A stretch of DNA of 6,307 nt from Caldilineaceae bacterium (lineage in GTDB: Bacteria; Chloroflexota; Anaerolineae; Caldilineales; Caldilineaceae): NCBI GenBank assembly GCA_020634815.1, contig JACKBA010000066.1, positions 1 through 6,307 on the forward strand, written 5' to 3'. A model generated the notes under the pieces. That model saw only the letters and a list, made by a program, of their open reading frames with translations. It searched no databases and was not told the DNA's origin. Position numbers and translations under genes: made by a program. Shown piece after piece: positions 1 through 6,307 of this stretch (the first letter of the stretch is position 1; each line of letters starts with the position of its first letter).

Positions 1-2862
1 CGCGGCGTTGCCGGCGAGCAGGCAGATCGCCTGCTCATAGCGACCGCAACGCAGGGCAAGTTCCGCCGCGCAGAGATAGTTCTCTTCAAGACCGTAGAAG
101 TAGCCCGTGGCATGATGCCCTTCGAAGGACTTCGCCAGGTGGTCGGCGGCCTCGCCCAATTCCCCTCGTGCCAGTGCCAGCCGCGTGCAGGAGAGATGAT
201 AGCTCGCCTCGCGATCGGGCATGTCCGAATTGTGAAGCAGCGGCGGGCATTCCACCAGCAGGCTCGCCGCGGCATCCAGCTCTCCGCACACGATGTGGAG
301 GTCGGCCCGATCGGTCAGCGCCTTCAAGATTCCCCAGGCCTGACCGACGCGGCGGTGCAATCGGAGCGATTCGTCCAGCATGCTTCTGCCGCGTTCGAAT
401 TCGCCAAGCCGCCACTCGATGATGCCCCAGTTGACGATATTCATGGCAATCTGCCACTCGTCACCTATCTCGCGCATGATCTCGTCTTCGCGGGCAAAGA
501 GCTCGCGCGCGGCGGCATAATCGCCGCGATCGAACGCCCGCACCGCTAACATCCCGCGCATGACGCCCAGAAAGGCGCTGTCCGCACGATGCCCGATAAC
601 CTCATCCAGTGCCAACGCCCGTTGCATGTACGCTTCGGCAACATCCAATTTGCCCAGCAGCCACGAACAGTAGCCTGCCGTCATCGTTGCGTTGACCAGC
701 AGGGGCGAGGGCGGTTCGTGCGCTGCAAGATCCAACGTAGCAAGGGCCAACTGTTCGCCTTCACGGGCGTTGTTGTTGGTAAAGACAAAGAGCGCCGAAC
801 ACAGGCGCAGCGCAAGGGCCACTTCGCGCTGTGCCTGTACCCACGTCCAAACAGCGCGAATGTTGGCATAGTCGGCCAGGATCAGCCGGTGATATGCGGT
901 CGACTCAGCGCCTTGCAGGAACAAGATCGCGTGCTCGGCCAGCCCGGTGTAGTAATCGGCCATACGGCGTTGCAGCGGCGCCAACTCGCCCGTCCGGCGC
1001 AATTCCTCCAGCCCAAACTCGCGCAGCGTCTCCAACATGGTAAAGCGCAGCGCATCCTCGGCCGCCACGCTCCGCTGGATCAGGTGCTGGTCGACCATCA
1101 TCCAGAGTGAGGGCTCGCACTCCAGCGCCAGGCCCTCCATGCAGACCGCCTGGGCAGCCTCGACCGTCCAGCCGCCGACGAAGAGGGCCAGCCGGCGAAA
1201 GAGCGCCTGTTCGTCCGGCGCCAGGAGGTCGTAGCTCCAGGCGATCGTGTCCCACAGTCGACGATGGCGACCGGGCACGTTCGGGAAACGCGCGGTGAGC
1301 ATGTGCAGCGTAGATGGCGCCTCGCCATTGCCCGCATAGGCCGCGCCAAAGCGTTGCAGCAACTCCGGCGCCGTGAAATGACGCATGCGCGCGGCGGCGA
1401 GTTCGATGGCCAGCGGCAGCCCGTCGAGCCGATAGCAGATCTGCACAACGGGCGCCGCCGTCCGCTGATCCAGCACAAAGTCCTGCCGCACCGCCTGGGC
1501 GCGGCGGCCAAAGAGTTGCACCGCGCTGTGGGCCGCAATGGCGTCGAGGGAGAGTTTCGCCGCCGGGTCTGGTGTTGCCAGCAGCGGCACGGCAAAGGCG
1601 TGTTCGCCGTAGAGACGAAGCGGCCCACGACTGGTTACCAGGATATTGAGGTGCGGACAGGCGCTCAACAGATCGGCGACAAGGGATGCTGCCGCTATGA
1701 CATGCTCAAAGTTGTCGAGCAGCAAGAGCAGGCGCCGCTCGCGCAGGGCATGGCGTAACGCATCGAGCGCACTGTGTTGCTGCATCTCGCGCACGTCCAG
1801 CGTGCGCGTAATGGTCTCGGCAACCTGGCCGGCATCGCGCACGGGCGCCAGCGAGACGAAGAACACTCCGTCGGCGAAGTCATCCAGCAGAGCAGTCGCG
1901 GCGGCGATAGCGAGGCTGGTCTTACCGACGCCGCCCGGCCCCGTGAGCGTCAACAGACGCACGTCGGCGCGCCGCAGCAGTCCGGCGATCTGCGCCTCAG
2001 CCTCCTCACGCCCGATGAGTGTCGTCAATCCGGCCGGCAAGTTGGTGGTCGTCGCCCTCTCTACCGCGCTGGTGCTTTGCACGCCGGCAAGCATCGGCAA
2101 TTGCCCACGGCGGATGGCGCCCGCCAACTGCGTGGTCTCGTCCTCCGGCGCGACATCGAGTTCGGCGCGCAAGAGGCGTTCACACTCGTCGAAGTGGCGC
2201 AACGCGGCCGAACGCTGGCCATTCTGGTAGTAGAGCGCCATCAACGTGCGATGCGCGGCTTCATCCAGCGGATCCAGGGCCACCCAACGACGCGAGTAGT
2301 CGATTGCAGCATCCCACCGCGCCTCGGCAGCGGCGCATTCCGCCAGTGCCGTCAGGAGGGAGGCAAGATCCATACGAAGCGCCTCGCGCTCGGTCGCCAG
2401 CCAAGTTTCAAAGTCGCCCGCGTCGCGTAAAGAGAAGTCAGCGAGGAAGTCGCTGCGGTAGAGACTCACAGCTTCTGCGGCGGCTTGGCGGCAGGCGGGG
2501 CACAGGGTGCCGGCCGGGTGGGCGTGGGCACGTATCCGGCTCACATGGGCGCGAAAGGCAACTACATCCACCGAAACCGAATCGTCCGGCGTAAAGGCCA
2601 AGGTATCGCCGGCGTCGTCGAGCCAGCGGTCAGCGCCATCGCCCAGCGCACGACGAAGGGCAAGCAGCGCACCGCGCAGATGTGTACGGGCGTGGATATT
2701 GTCCGGCCAGAGGAGAAAGGCGAGTGCGCCGCGCGTCTGCGGCTTGCCGGTTACGGCGAGCCAGGCCAGCAGGGCAAGCGCCTTGGCATTGCTCATCACG
2801 ACCGGCGTGCCGTCGATCTCTATAGCAGGTGCGCCAAACAAGCGGACCATCAAGTGGGGCAT
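1..2862 (-). CDS. BTAD (SARP/AfsR-like) - STAND ATPase - TPR transcriptional regulator, C-terminus cut by window edge
   Basis: Probable cytoplasmic ATP-dependent transcriptional regulator; 954 residues are visible and no stop is reached at base 1. Residues 1-97 look like an OmpR/SARP winged helix (KALALLAWLAV, then FLLWPD and LRGALLALRRALG). Residues 99-250 are a bacterial transcriptional activation domain (YRSDFL at 135-140, ALDPLDEAAHR from 195). A linker with NLPAGLTTLIGRE (274-286) leads into a STAND/NB-ARC-type ATPase: Walker A GPGGVGKT at 308-315, Walker B LLLLLDN at 378-384, TSR at 410-412, LDGLPLAIEL at 479-488, then a winged-helix part around WDTIAWSYDLL (537-547). From about 640 on there are TPR-like helical repeats. 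The start at 2862 is chosen because an in-frame TGA lies at 2883-2881 and a promoter sits upstream; the Shine-Dalgarno is weak (GGGA, 9 nt away), and ATG at 2850 is possible. By comparison with the paralog at 4353-6307, about 80 C-terminal residues are missing. The ligand sensed is unknown. Confidence 0.93.
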   Translation of the reverse strand, partial: MPHLMVRLFGAPAIEIDGTPVVMSNAKALALLAWLAVTGKPQTRGALAFLLWPDNIHARTHLRGALLALRRALGDGADRWLDDAGDTLAFTPDDSVSVDVVAFRAHVSRIRAHAHPAGTLCPACRQAAAEAVSLYRSDFLADFSLRDAGDFETWLATEREALRMDLASLLTALAECAAAEARWDAAIDYSRRWVALDPLDEAAHRTLMALYYQNGQRSAALRHFDECERLLRAELDVAPEDETTQLAGAIRRGQLPMLAGVQSTSAVERATTTNLPAGLTTLIGREEAEAQIAGLLRRADVRLLTLTGPGGVGKTSLAIAAATALLDDFADGVFFVSLAPVRDAGQVAETITRTLDVREMQQHSALDALRHALRERRLLLLLDNFEHVIAAASLVADLLSACPHLNILVTSRGPLRLYGEHAFAVPLLATPDPAAKLSLDAIAAHSAVQLFGRRAQAVRQDFVLDQRTAAPVVQICYRLDGLPLAIELAAARMRHFTAPELLQRFGAAYAGNGEAPSTLHMLTARFPNVPGRHRRLWDTIAWSYDLLAPDEQALFRRLALFVGGWTVEAAQAVCMEGLALECEPSLWMMVDQHLIQRSVAAEDALRFTMLETLREFGLEELRRTGELAPLQRRMADYYTGLAEHAILFLQGAESTAYHRLILADYANIRAVWTWVQAQREVALALRLCSALFVFTNNNAREGEQLALATLDLAAHEPPSPLLVNATMTAGYCSWLLGKLDVAEAYMQRALALDEVIGHRADSAFLGVMRGMLAVRAFDRGDYAAARELFAREDEIMREIGDEWQIAMNIVNWGIIEWRLGEFERGRSMLDESLRLHRRVGQAWGILKALTDRADLHIVCGELDAAASLLVECPPLLHNSDMPDREASYHLSCTRLALARGELGEAADHLAKSFEGHHATGYFYGLEENYLCAAELALRCGRYEQAICLLAGNAA
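1400..1431. repeat. 32-bp direct repeat, copy 1 (within the left regulator)
   Basis: Identical over 32 bp to 5989-6020. Both copies encode, on the minus strand, the core of the LDGLPLAIEL motif in the two paralogous ATPase domains. It marks shared ancestry of the genes and is not a mobile-element repeat. Confidence 0.85.
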
Positions 2863-2900
2863 ATAGGCGGATCCCGTCGCTCAAAACCGTGCGTGGCGCA

Positions 2901-2929
2901 ATTGTAGCGGAATTCTCCGGCAAAGCCAA
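2901..2929 (-). promoter_or_regulatory. sigma70-like promoter of the left regulator gene
   Basis: On the minus strand, TTGGCT (2929-2924) and TACAAT (2906-2901) are separated by exactly 17 nt. This is a close match to the -35/-10 consensus, with four of six and five of six bases. Transcription would begin near 2894, giving a leader of about 30 nt before the ATG at 2862. The direct repeats at 2935-2983 begin just upstream of the -35 box. This is a sequence match only. Confidence 0.55.
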
Positions 2930-2934
2930 CGCGG

Positions 2935-2983
2935 GTTATACGGTTCCGCATACGGCCGTTATACGGCGACCGGCTACCGTTAT
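2935..2983. promoter_or_regulatory. direct-repeat array, candidate operator in the divergent control region
   Basis: GTTATACGG occurs twice exactly (2935-2943 and 2958-2966), and GTTAT occurs a third time at 2979-2983, so the copies are 23 and 21 bp apart, close to two helical turns. In between lies CATACGG (2949-2955), which makes a heptamer series TATACGG / CATACGG / TATACGG with starts 12 and 11 bp apart. An 8-bp palindrome, ACGGCCGT, covers 2952-2959. SARP-family activators are known to bind heptamer direct repeats spaced about one helical turn next to the -35 region, and the nearest repeat ends 7 bp from the -35 of the neighbouring BTAD regulator. That this regulator binds here is inference. 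Confidence 0.45.
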
Positions 2984-3014
2984 CTTCCGTCGGCGCAGAA
3001 TCACCTATTCACAC

Positions 3015-3028
3015 AAGGAGAGAAGGGA
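3015..3028 (+). promoter_or_regulatory. ribosome binding site that fixes the lipoprotein start
   Basis: AAGGAG at 3015-3020 lies 12 nt before the ATG at 3033, and a second purine-rich stretch, GAAGGGA (3022-3028), lies closer. The reading frame is open much further upstream, with an earlier ATG at 2829, but that start would overlap the opposite-strand regulator and put about 68 residues before the signal peptide. The site therefore supports 3033 as the start. Confidence 0.7.
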
Positions 3029-3032
3029 AGCC

Positions 3033-4259
3033 ATGTTGCGACCAATCCGAAACGTACGACGCTGGACACCACGCAGTCGTTGGAGTAGCCTGTTGTTGGC
3101 CGGCAGCCTGTGCTTGCTGGCGGGCTGCCAGCCAATTGTCGCCCCACCCAGCCAACCGGAGAACACCATGCCCGCCATTACGCAGGAGCAGATCGACGCC
3201 ATCGACGCCGTGGTCGAGGGGATGATGACCGATCTCGGCGTACCAGGCACGGCGCTGGGCGTCGTGCAGAACGGTGAACTTGTCTATGCCAAGGGGTACG
3301 GCGTGACCGAGATCGACACCGACAATCCTGTAACACCGCAGACTATTTTCAGTACGGCGTCTGTCGCCAAGACGTTGACCGCAAGTGCCATCATGCAATT
3401 GGCCGAACAGGGCAAGGTCGACCTTGACGCGCCACTCACTACCTATCTGCCCTACTTCGAGATGGCAGATGAGCGATACACGGAAATCACGGTTCGGCAC
3501 CTGCTTGAACACCGGTCGGGAATGCCCGATTTTGATTGGCTTGCGCCGGGATACTACGACAATCCGGACAATAGCGATAGCGCGCTTGAAGAGCTTGTAC
3601 GCAGCCTGAAAACGACTGAGTTGCTCAGTGAGCCGGGAGAGTCGTTTTCCTATACGACGATGGGTTTCGGACTGCTTGGTCACGTGATCGAGGTGGTTTC
3701 TGGACAGAGTTTCGAGAACTACATCCATGACCATATTTTCGCGCCGCTCGACATGGAATCGACACATCAACGACTGACCGACCTGGACTTCACCCAGATG
3801 GCAAGCCCCCACATTCCCGGCACTGACGGTTCTTGGATTGTCAATCCAGTGTTTCCCTATGCCCGTGAAGAAGGGCCAGGCTCGCATTTCTACACATCAG
3901 TCCAGGACATTGCCAAATACGCGATCGCCCACTTGCGCCAGGGCACCGGCGACGATGCCCTGCTCAGTCCCGAGAGCTACGGGCAGATGTGGACAAAGGT
4001 CTCCGACACACCCTTCCCGCCGCCCGATACCGGCTACGGCATGGGCTGGATGATAGGCGAGTACGGCGGCCATCGCGTCGTCGGCCACGCTGGGATCGAT
4101 CTCGGGTACAACGCCTTCATGAGCCTGCTGCCCGACGACGATATGGCCCTGATCATTCTGGCCAATCAGTCAGACGCCGAGAACTTGACGTCGCTGCCGG
4201 CCTTCTTCATGCGCGACCCGATCTTGGACATTCTGCTGGGCACGACAGCCGCACCGTAG
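3033..4259 (+). CDS. lipoprotein serine hydrolase, beta-lactamase class C / S12 peptidase-like
   Basis: Predicted secreted, lipid-anchored serine hydrolase of 408 residues. An arginine-rich n-region (1-16) is followed by a hydrophobic stretch and the lipobox L29-A-G-C32, so the mature protein should begin at acylated Cys32; Gln follows. A short linker leads to the beta-lactamase-fold domain, about 48-402. The nucleophile motif SxxK is S110-V-A-K113. The second motif, usually YxN, reads Y207-T-T209 in the context GESFSYTTMGFGLLG. The third motif is H352-A-G354 in VVGHAGIDLGYN, in the place of KTG and typical of esterase/peptidase-like members. HLLEHRSGMPDF (156-167) is another family signature. 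The substrate cannot be told: peptidoglycan stem peptides, D-amino peptides or an ester are all possible, and true beta-lactamase activity is less likely. Its base composition is visibly less GC-rich than the flanking genes. It is divergent from the left regulator and convergent with the right one. Confidence 0.93.
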   Translation: MLRPIRNVRRWTPRSRWSSLLLAGSLCLLAGCQPIVAPPSQPENTMPAITQEQIDAIDAVVEGMMTDLGVPGTALGVVQNGELVYAKGYGVTEIDTDNPVTPQTIFSTASVAKTLTASAIMQLAEQGKVDLDAPLTTYLPYFEMADERYTEITVRHLLEHRSGMPDFDWLAPGYYDNPDNSDSALEELVRSLKTTELLSEPGESFSYTTMGFGLLGHVIEVVSGQSFENYIHDHIFAPLDMESTHQRLTDLDFTQMASPHIPGTDGSWIVNPVFPYAREEGPGSHFYTSVQDIAKYAIAHLRQGTGDDALLSPESYGQMWTKVSDTPFPPPDTGYGMGWMIGEYGGHRVVGHAGIDLGYNAFMSLLPDDDMALIILANQSDAENLTSLPAFFMRDPILDILLGTTAAP

Positions 4260-4266
4260 CGCATTT

Positions 4267-4279
4267 CGGCGGAGCGCCG
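4267..4279 (+). other. small GC-rich hairpin after the hydrolase stop
   Basis: CGGCG and CGCCG form a 5-bp stem around a GAG loop, 8 nt after the TAG stop. No T-tract follows, so it is not a classical terminator. It could protect the 3' end of the transcript or be chance in GC-rich DNA. Confidence 0.2.
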
Positions 4280-4341
4280 TAACAGGTGGTTGGCATTGTT
4301 TCGGCATCTGCCATAACGTTGAACAGATAATCGATCCCTCG

Positions 4342-4378
4342 ATGGAGCAGGTCTACCTCACCGGGGCCTGCTCCATTT
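4342..4378 (+). terminator. candidate terminator of the hydrolase transcript
   Basis: ATGGAGCAGG (4342-4351) and CCTGCTCCAT (4367-4376) form a perfect 10-bp stem around a 15-nt loop that could be shortened by further pairs such as C4353-G4365. Only three T residues follow on the plus strand, so intrinsic termination would be weak. On the minus strand no T-tract follows. The right arm lies in the last codons of the convergent regulator gene, whose stop is in the loop. Confidence 0.45.
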
Positions 4379-6307
4379 CTGGCAGTACAATTGGCAGGGT
4401 GTCGATTCGTAGTGGAACTATCACTGCCTGCAACGCGTAATCGACCGCAGCATCCTGTGACAGTGTCAGGCCGCGCAGCCACGCAGCATCGGCTGCGGTA
4501 GCATTCGTGCATGTCCGCGCTGCTCCGATCATCGAGTCGACCTGTTGCTTGAGCCGCGGATAGTCGGTCAGGCCGCTACTGCTGGTGTACGCACCGTGCG
4601 CGGCCAGCAGGCACAACGCCGGCAGTGGCAATTGCACAGCCAGAGCAAGCTCGGCGACAAGGAGCAGATCCTCGTCCATGTATTTCTGATGGCCGACAGC
4701 GCGATGCGCACGCAGAGCCGCCTCGAGCTGGCGAGCCGCCATTTCACAGTCGCTGCGCCGCAACGCCAGCAATCCGCATAGCTGGCGAAAGTGAGCAAGA
4801 CGATCAGGCAGATTCACCCCACGCAACAGCACTTCGCACTCCTCGAGCAGCAGCTTCGCTTGCTCGAATTGCCCGCGCTCAACATGCAACGTTGCGCGAT
4901 CGGCAAGGATTTTGGCAATTGCCCACGCATCGCCCAGGTGGCGGTGCAGCCGCATCGACTGGTCGAGCCGCTGTTCGGCGACGGGGAAATTCCCCAGCCG
5001 CCCTTCGAGGATGCCGGTGTGCATCAAGGTCATCGCCAGGCGCCACTGGCTGCCGCTCGCGCAGGCTTGCGTCAGGTCCCGGTCAAAATAGGAGCGCGCC
5101 TCGTCGTAGTCGCCCCGGTCAAATGCATCCCACGCCAGCATGCCGTAGGCCACGCCAATGTATTCGGGATGGGCCTTGTGGCCGATCGTCTCGTCCATCA
5201 CAATCGATTTGCGCATATAGCGTCGAGCCTCCTCGCGCTTGCCAAGGATGGCCGCACTGTAGCCGGCCGCAAGACAGGTATCCGCCAGCATAGCCGAGTC
5301 GGGAAAGCCGGCTGCCAGACGCAGTGCCGACGTAGTAATGCGTTCCACCGATCTCGGTTGTTGATTGGCAAAGGGCAACAGCGCCGCGCCCAGGCGGAGC
5401 GCTAGATCGGCATCTCGATTGGCATCGATCCACACGATGGCGGCATTCAGATTGTCCGCTTCATGCGACAGGAACGCGTGGTGTTGGGCAGAATCCGGCC
5501 CGTGGATGTGACGGCTGGCGTGTTCGGCCATCGCTGCGTAGGTTGTTGCCATGGCCCGCTGCGTCGCCAAGAGCTCGCCCGTGCGGCGCAACGCTTCCAG
5601 CCCGAAGTCGCGCAACGTCTCCAGCATGGCAAAGCGCACGGCGCCGGTCGTGTCTGCCGCGCGGTAAATCAACTGCTTGTCGAGCAGCGACCAAAGCACA
5701 GACTCGACCTCGGCGGCTGATTCGCAGCCGCCGAGTGCCTGCGCAGCCTCCACCGTCCAGCCGCCGACAAGGACTGCCAACCGACGGAATATACGCTGTT
5801 CCTCCGGCGCGAGAAGGTCGTAGCTCCAGGCAATCGTCTCCCACAGCGAGCGATGGCGGTCAGGGATGTTGCGCAGATCCGAGCGCAGCACCGTGAACGT
5901 CGCCGAGACTTCGCCGTTGCCGGCATAGGCGGCGCCAAAGCGAGCCAGCAACTCCTGCGCGGTGAAGTGGCGCAGGCGCGCCGCCGCCAGTTCGATGGCC
6001 AGCGGCAGCCCGTCGAGCCGCCGGCAAATCTGCGCCACCGGGGCCGCGTTGGCCTGGTCGATGGCGAAGTCCTGGCGCACGGCCTGGGCGCGCTCGGCAA
6101 AGAGTTGCACGGCGCTGTGCGCGGCAACGGCCTCCAGTGTGAGCGATGCAGCGGCGGATGGGCTTACGAGACGCGGCACCGCGTATTCCGTCTCGCCGTA
6201 GAGGCGCAACGGTTCCCGGCTCGTCGCCATGATCTTGAGATGGGGGCAGGCGCCGAGCAGATCCGCCACGAGCGGCGCGGCGGCCAGCACGTGCTCGAAG
6301 TTATCAA
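4353..6307 (-). CDS. STAND ATPase - TPR regulator, paralog of the left regulator, N-terminus cut by window edge
   Basis: The C-terminal 650 residues of a large regulator are visible; the frame stays open to the right edge and starts outside. Counting from Asp at 6305, it opens inside Walker B (DNFEHV), then TSR at 28-30, LDGLPLAIEL at 97-106, the winged-helix part around WETIAWSYDLL (155-165), MLETLRDFGLEALRR at 227-241, and TPR-like helices from about 250 to 570. The tail (571-650) has no LuxR-type helix-turn-helix, so any DNA-binding part must be N-terminal, as in the left paralog. The GTG at 6290 is not a real start because it would remove part of Walker B. Alignment to the paralog predicts about 380 missing residues (winged helix, BTAD, Walker A), a full length near 1,030; the presence of the BTAD here is inference. 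It ends 93 bp from the convergent hydrolase gene. What it senses is unknown. Confidence 0.9.
   Translation of the reverse strand, partial: DNFEHVLAAAPLVADLLGACPHLKIMATSREPLRLYGETEYAVPRLVSPSAAASLTLEAVAAHSAVQLFAERAQAVRQDFAIDQANAAPVAQICRRLDGLPLAIELAAARLRHFTAQELLARFGAAYAGNGEVSATFTVLRSDLRNIPDRHRSLWETIAWSYDLLAPEEQRIFRRLAVLVGGWTVEAAQALGGCESAAEVESVLWSLLDKQLIYRAADTTGAVRFAMLETLRDFGLEALRRTGELLATQRAMATTYAAMAEHASRHIHGPDSAQHHAFLSHEADNLNAAIVWIDANRDADLALRLGAALLPFANQQPRSVERITTSALRLAAGFPDSAMLADTCLAAGYSAAILGKREEARRYMRKSIVMDETIGHKAHPEYIGVAYGMLAWDAFDRGDYDEARSYFDRDLTQACASGSQWRLAMTLMHTGILEGRLGNFPVAEQRLDQSMRLHRHLGDAWAIAKILADRATLHVERGQFEQAKLLLEECEVLLRGVNLPDRLAHFRQLCGLLALRRSDCEMAARQLEAALRAHRAVGHQKYMDEDLLLVAELALAVQLPLPALCLLAAHGAYTSSSGLTDYPRLKQQVDSMIGAARTCTNATAADAAWLRGLTLSQDAAVDYALQAVIVPLRIDTLPIVLPEMEQAPVR
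5989..6020. repeat. 32-bp direct repeat, copy 2 (within the right regulator)
   Basis: Identical over 32 bp to 1400-1431, offset 4589 bp. The same offset holds from Walker B to the end of the winged-helix part, so the two genes align there without net insertion or deletion. Confidence 0.85.

Noticed and set aside
1098..1628. A 176-codon minus-strand frame starting with ATG
   Set aside because: It is a shifted frame within the left regulator. The true frame there reads through the GLPLAIELAAAR and WDTIAWSYDLL motifs, so there is no frameshift.
112..2430. Several plus-strand open frames of 120-220 codons across the left regulator
   Set aside because: All lie opposite the continuous 954-residue minus frame with Walker A and B, and their translations are rich in Arg, Pro and Ala with no family motif.
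2960..3011. A plus-strand promoter for the hydrolase
   Set aside because: TATACG (2960), TATCTT (2981) and TATTCA (3006) could each be a -10, but none has a convincing -35 at the right distance, so none is called.
2829..3032. An upstream start for the hydrolase at 2829, adding 68 residues
   Set aside because: It would overlap the start of the opposite gene, has no good ribosome site, and would place the signal peptide internally.
3009..3887. A 292-codon open frame on the minus strand across the hydrolase gene
   Set aside because: It is antisense to a frame with a lipobox, SxxK and HxG motifs. Its translation shows no recognisable domain and no ribosome site supports it.
4545..5405. Overlapping plus-strand open frames across the right regulator
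   Set aside because: They are mirror frames of high-GC coding DNA; the minus frame carries the ATPase and TPR motifs without a break.
4353..6290. GTG at 6290 as the start of the right regulator
   Set aside because: The frame continues upstream as DNFEH, part of Walker B, so the gene clearly starts beyond the window.
1..6307. Antiphage-type reading of the STAND proteins (Avs-like)
   Set aside because: The left protein has an N-terminal winged helix and BTAD, not a nuclease, protease or membrane effector, so a transcription regulator is the better reading.

Overview
The window is high-GC bacterial DNA, densely coding, with three protein genes. Two are large paralogous regulators on the minus strand, and each runs off one end of the window. 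Between them, on the plus strand, lies one complete gene for a lipoprotein of the serine beta-lactamase / D-Ala-D-Ala carboxypeptidase (S12) superfamily. The regulators have the build of BTAD (SARP/AfsR-like) plus STAND-ATPase plus TPR proteins. Sequence phrases such as 'LDNFEHV', 'LDGLPLAIELAAAR' and 'ETIAWSYDLLAPEEQ' are typical of the very large families of this type in Chloroflexota (Caldilinea-like and related uncultured lineages). I therefore infer a Chloroflexota host with moderate confidence; no rRNA or marker gene is present to confirm it.

Layout: (1) 1-2862, minus strand: regulator A, with its start and the first 954 residues inside the window and roughly the last 80 residues missing beyond base 1. 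(2) 2863-3032: a 170-bp divergent intergenic region. It holds a good sigma70-like promoter for regulator A, an array of short direct repeats just upstream of that promoter, and the Shine-Dalgarno of the lipoprotein gene. (3) 3033-4259, plus strand: the 408-residue lipoprotein serine hydrolase. (4) 4260-4352: a 93-bp convergent gap, with a hairpin that may terminate the hydrolase transcript and whose right arm lies in the end of the next gene. (5) 4353-6307, minus strand: the C-terminal 650 residues of regulator B, whose start lies beyond the right edge.

Regulators A and B are clear paralogs. Over the first 160 alignable residues (Walker B onward) a hand count gives about 72% identity with no net indel, falling to about 44% in the TPR part. 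The pattern suggests two sensors built on one ATPase switch that have diverged in what they detect. Regulator A is divergent from the hydrolase and shares its control region, so it is the natural candidate to control the hydrolase, itself, or both. That link is inference. No RNA gene, CRISPR array, insertion sequence or integration site was seen, and no gene-free stretch exceeds 300 bases.
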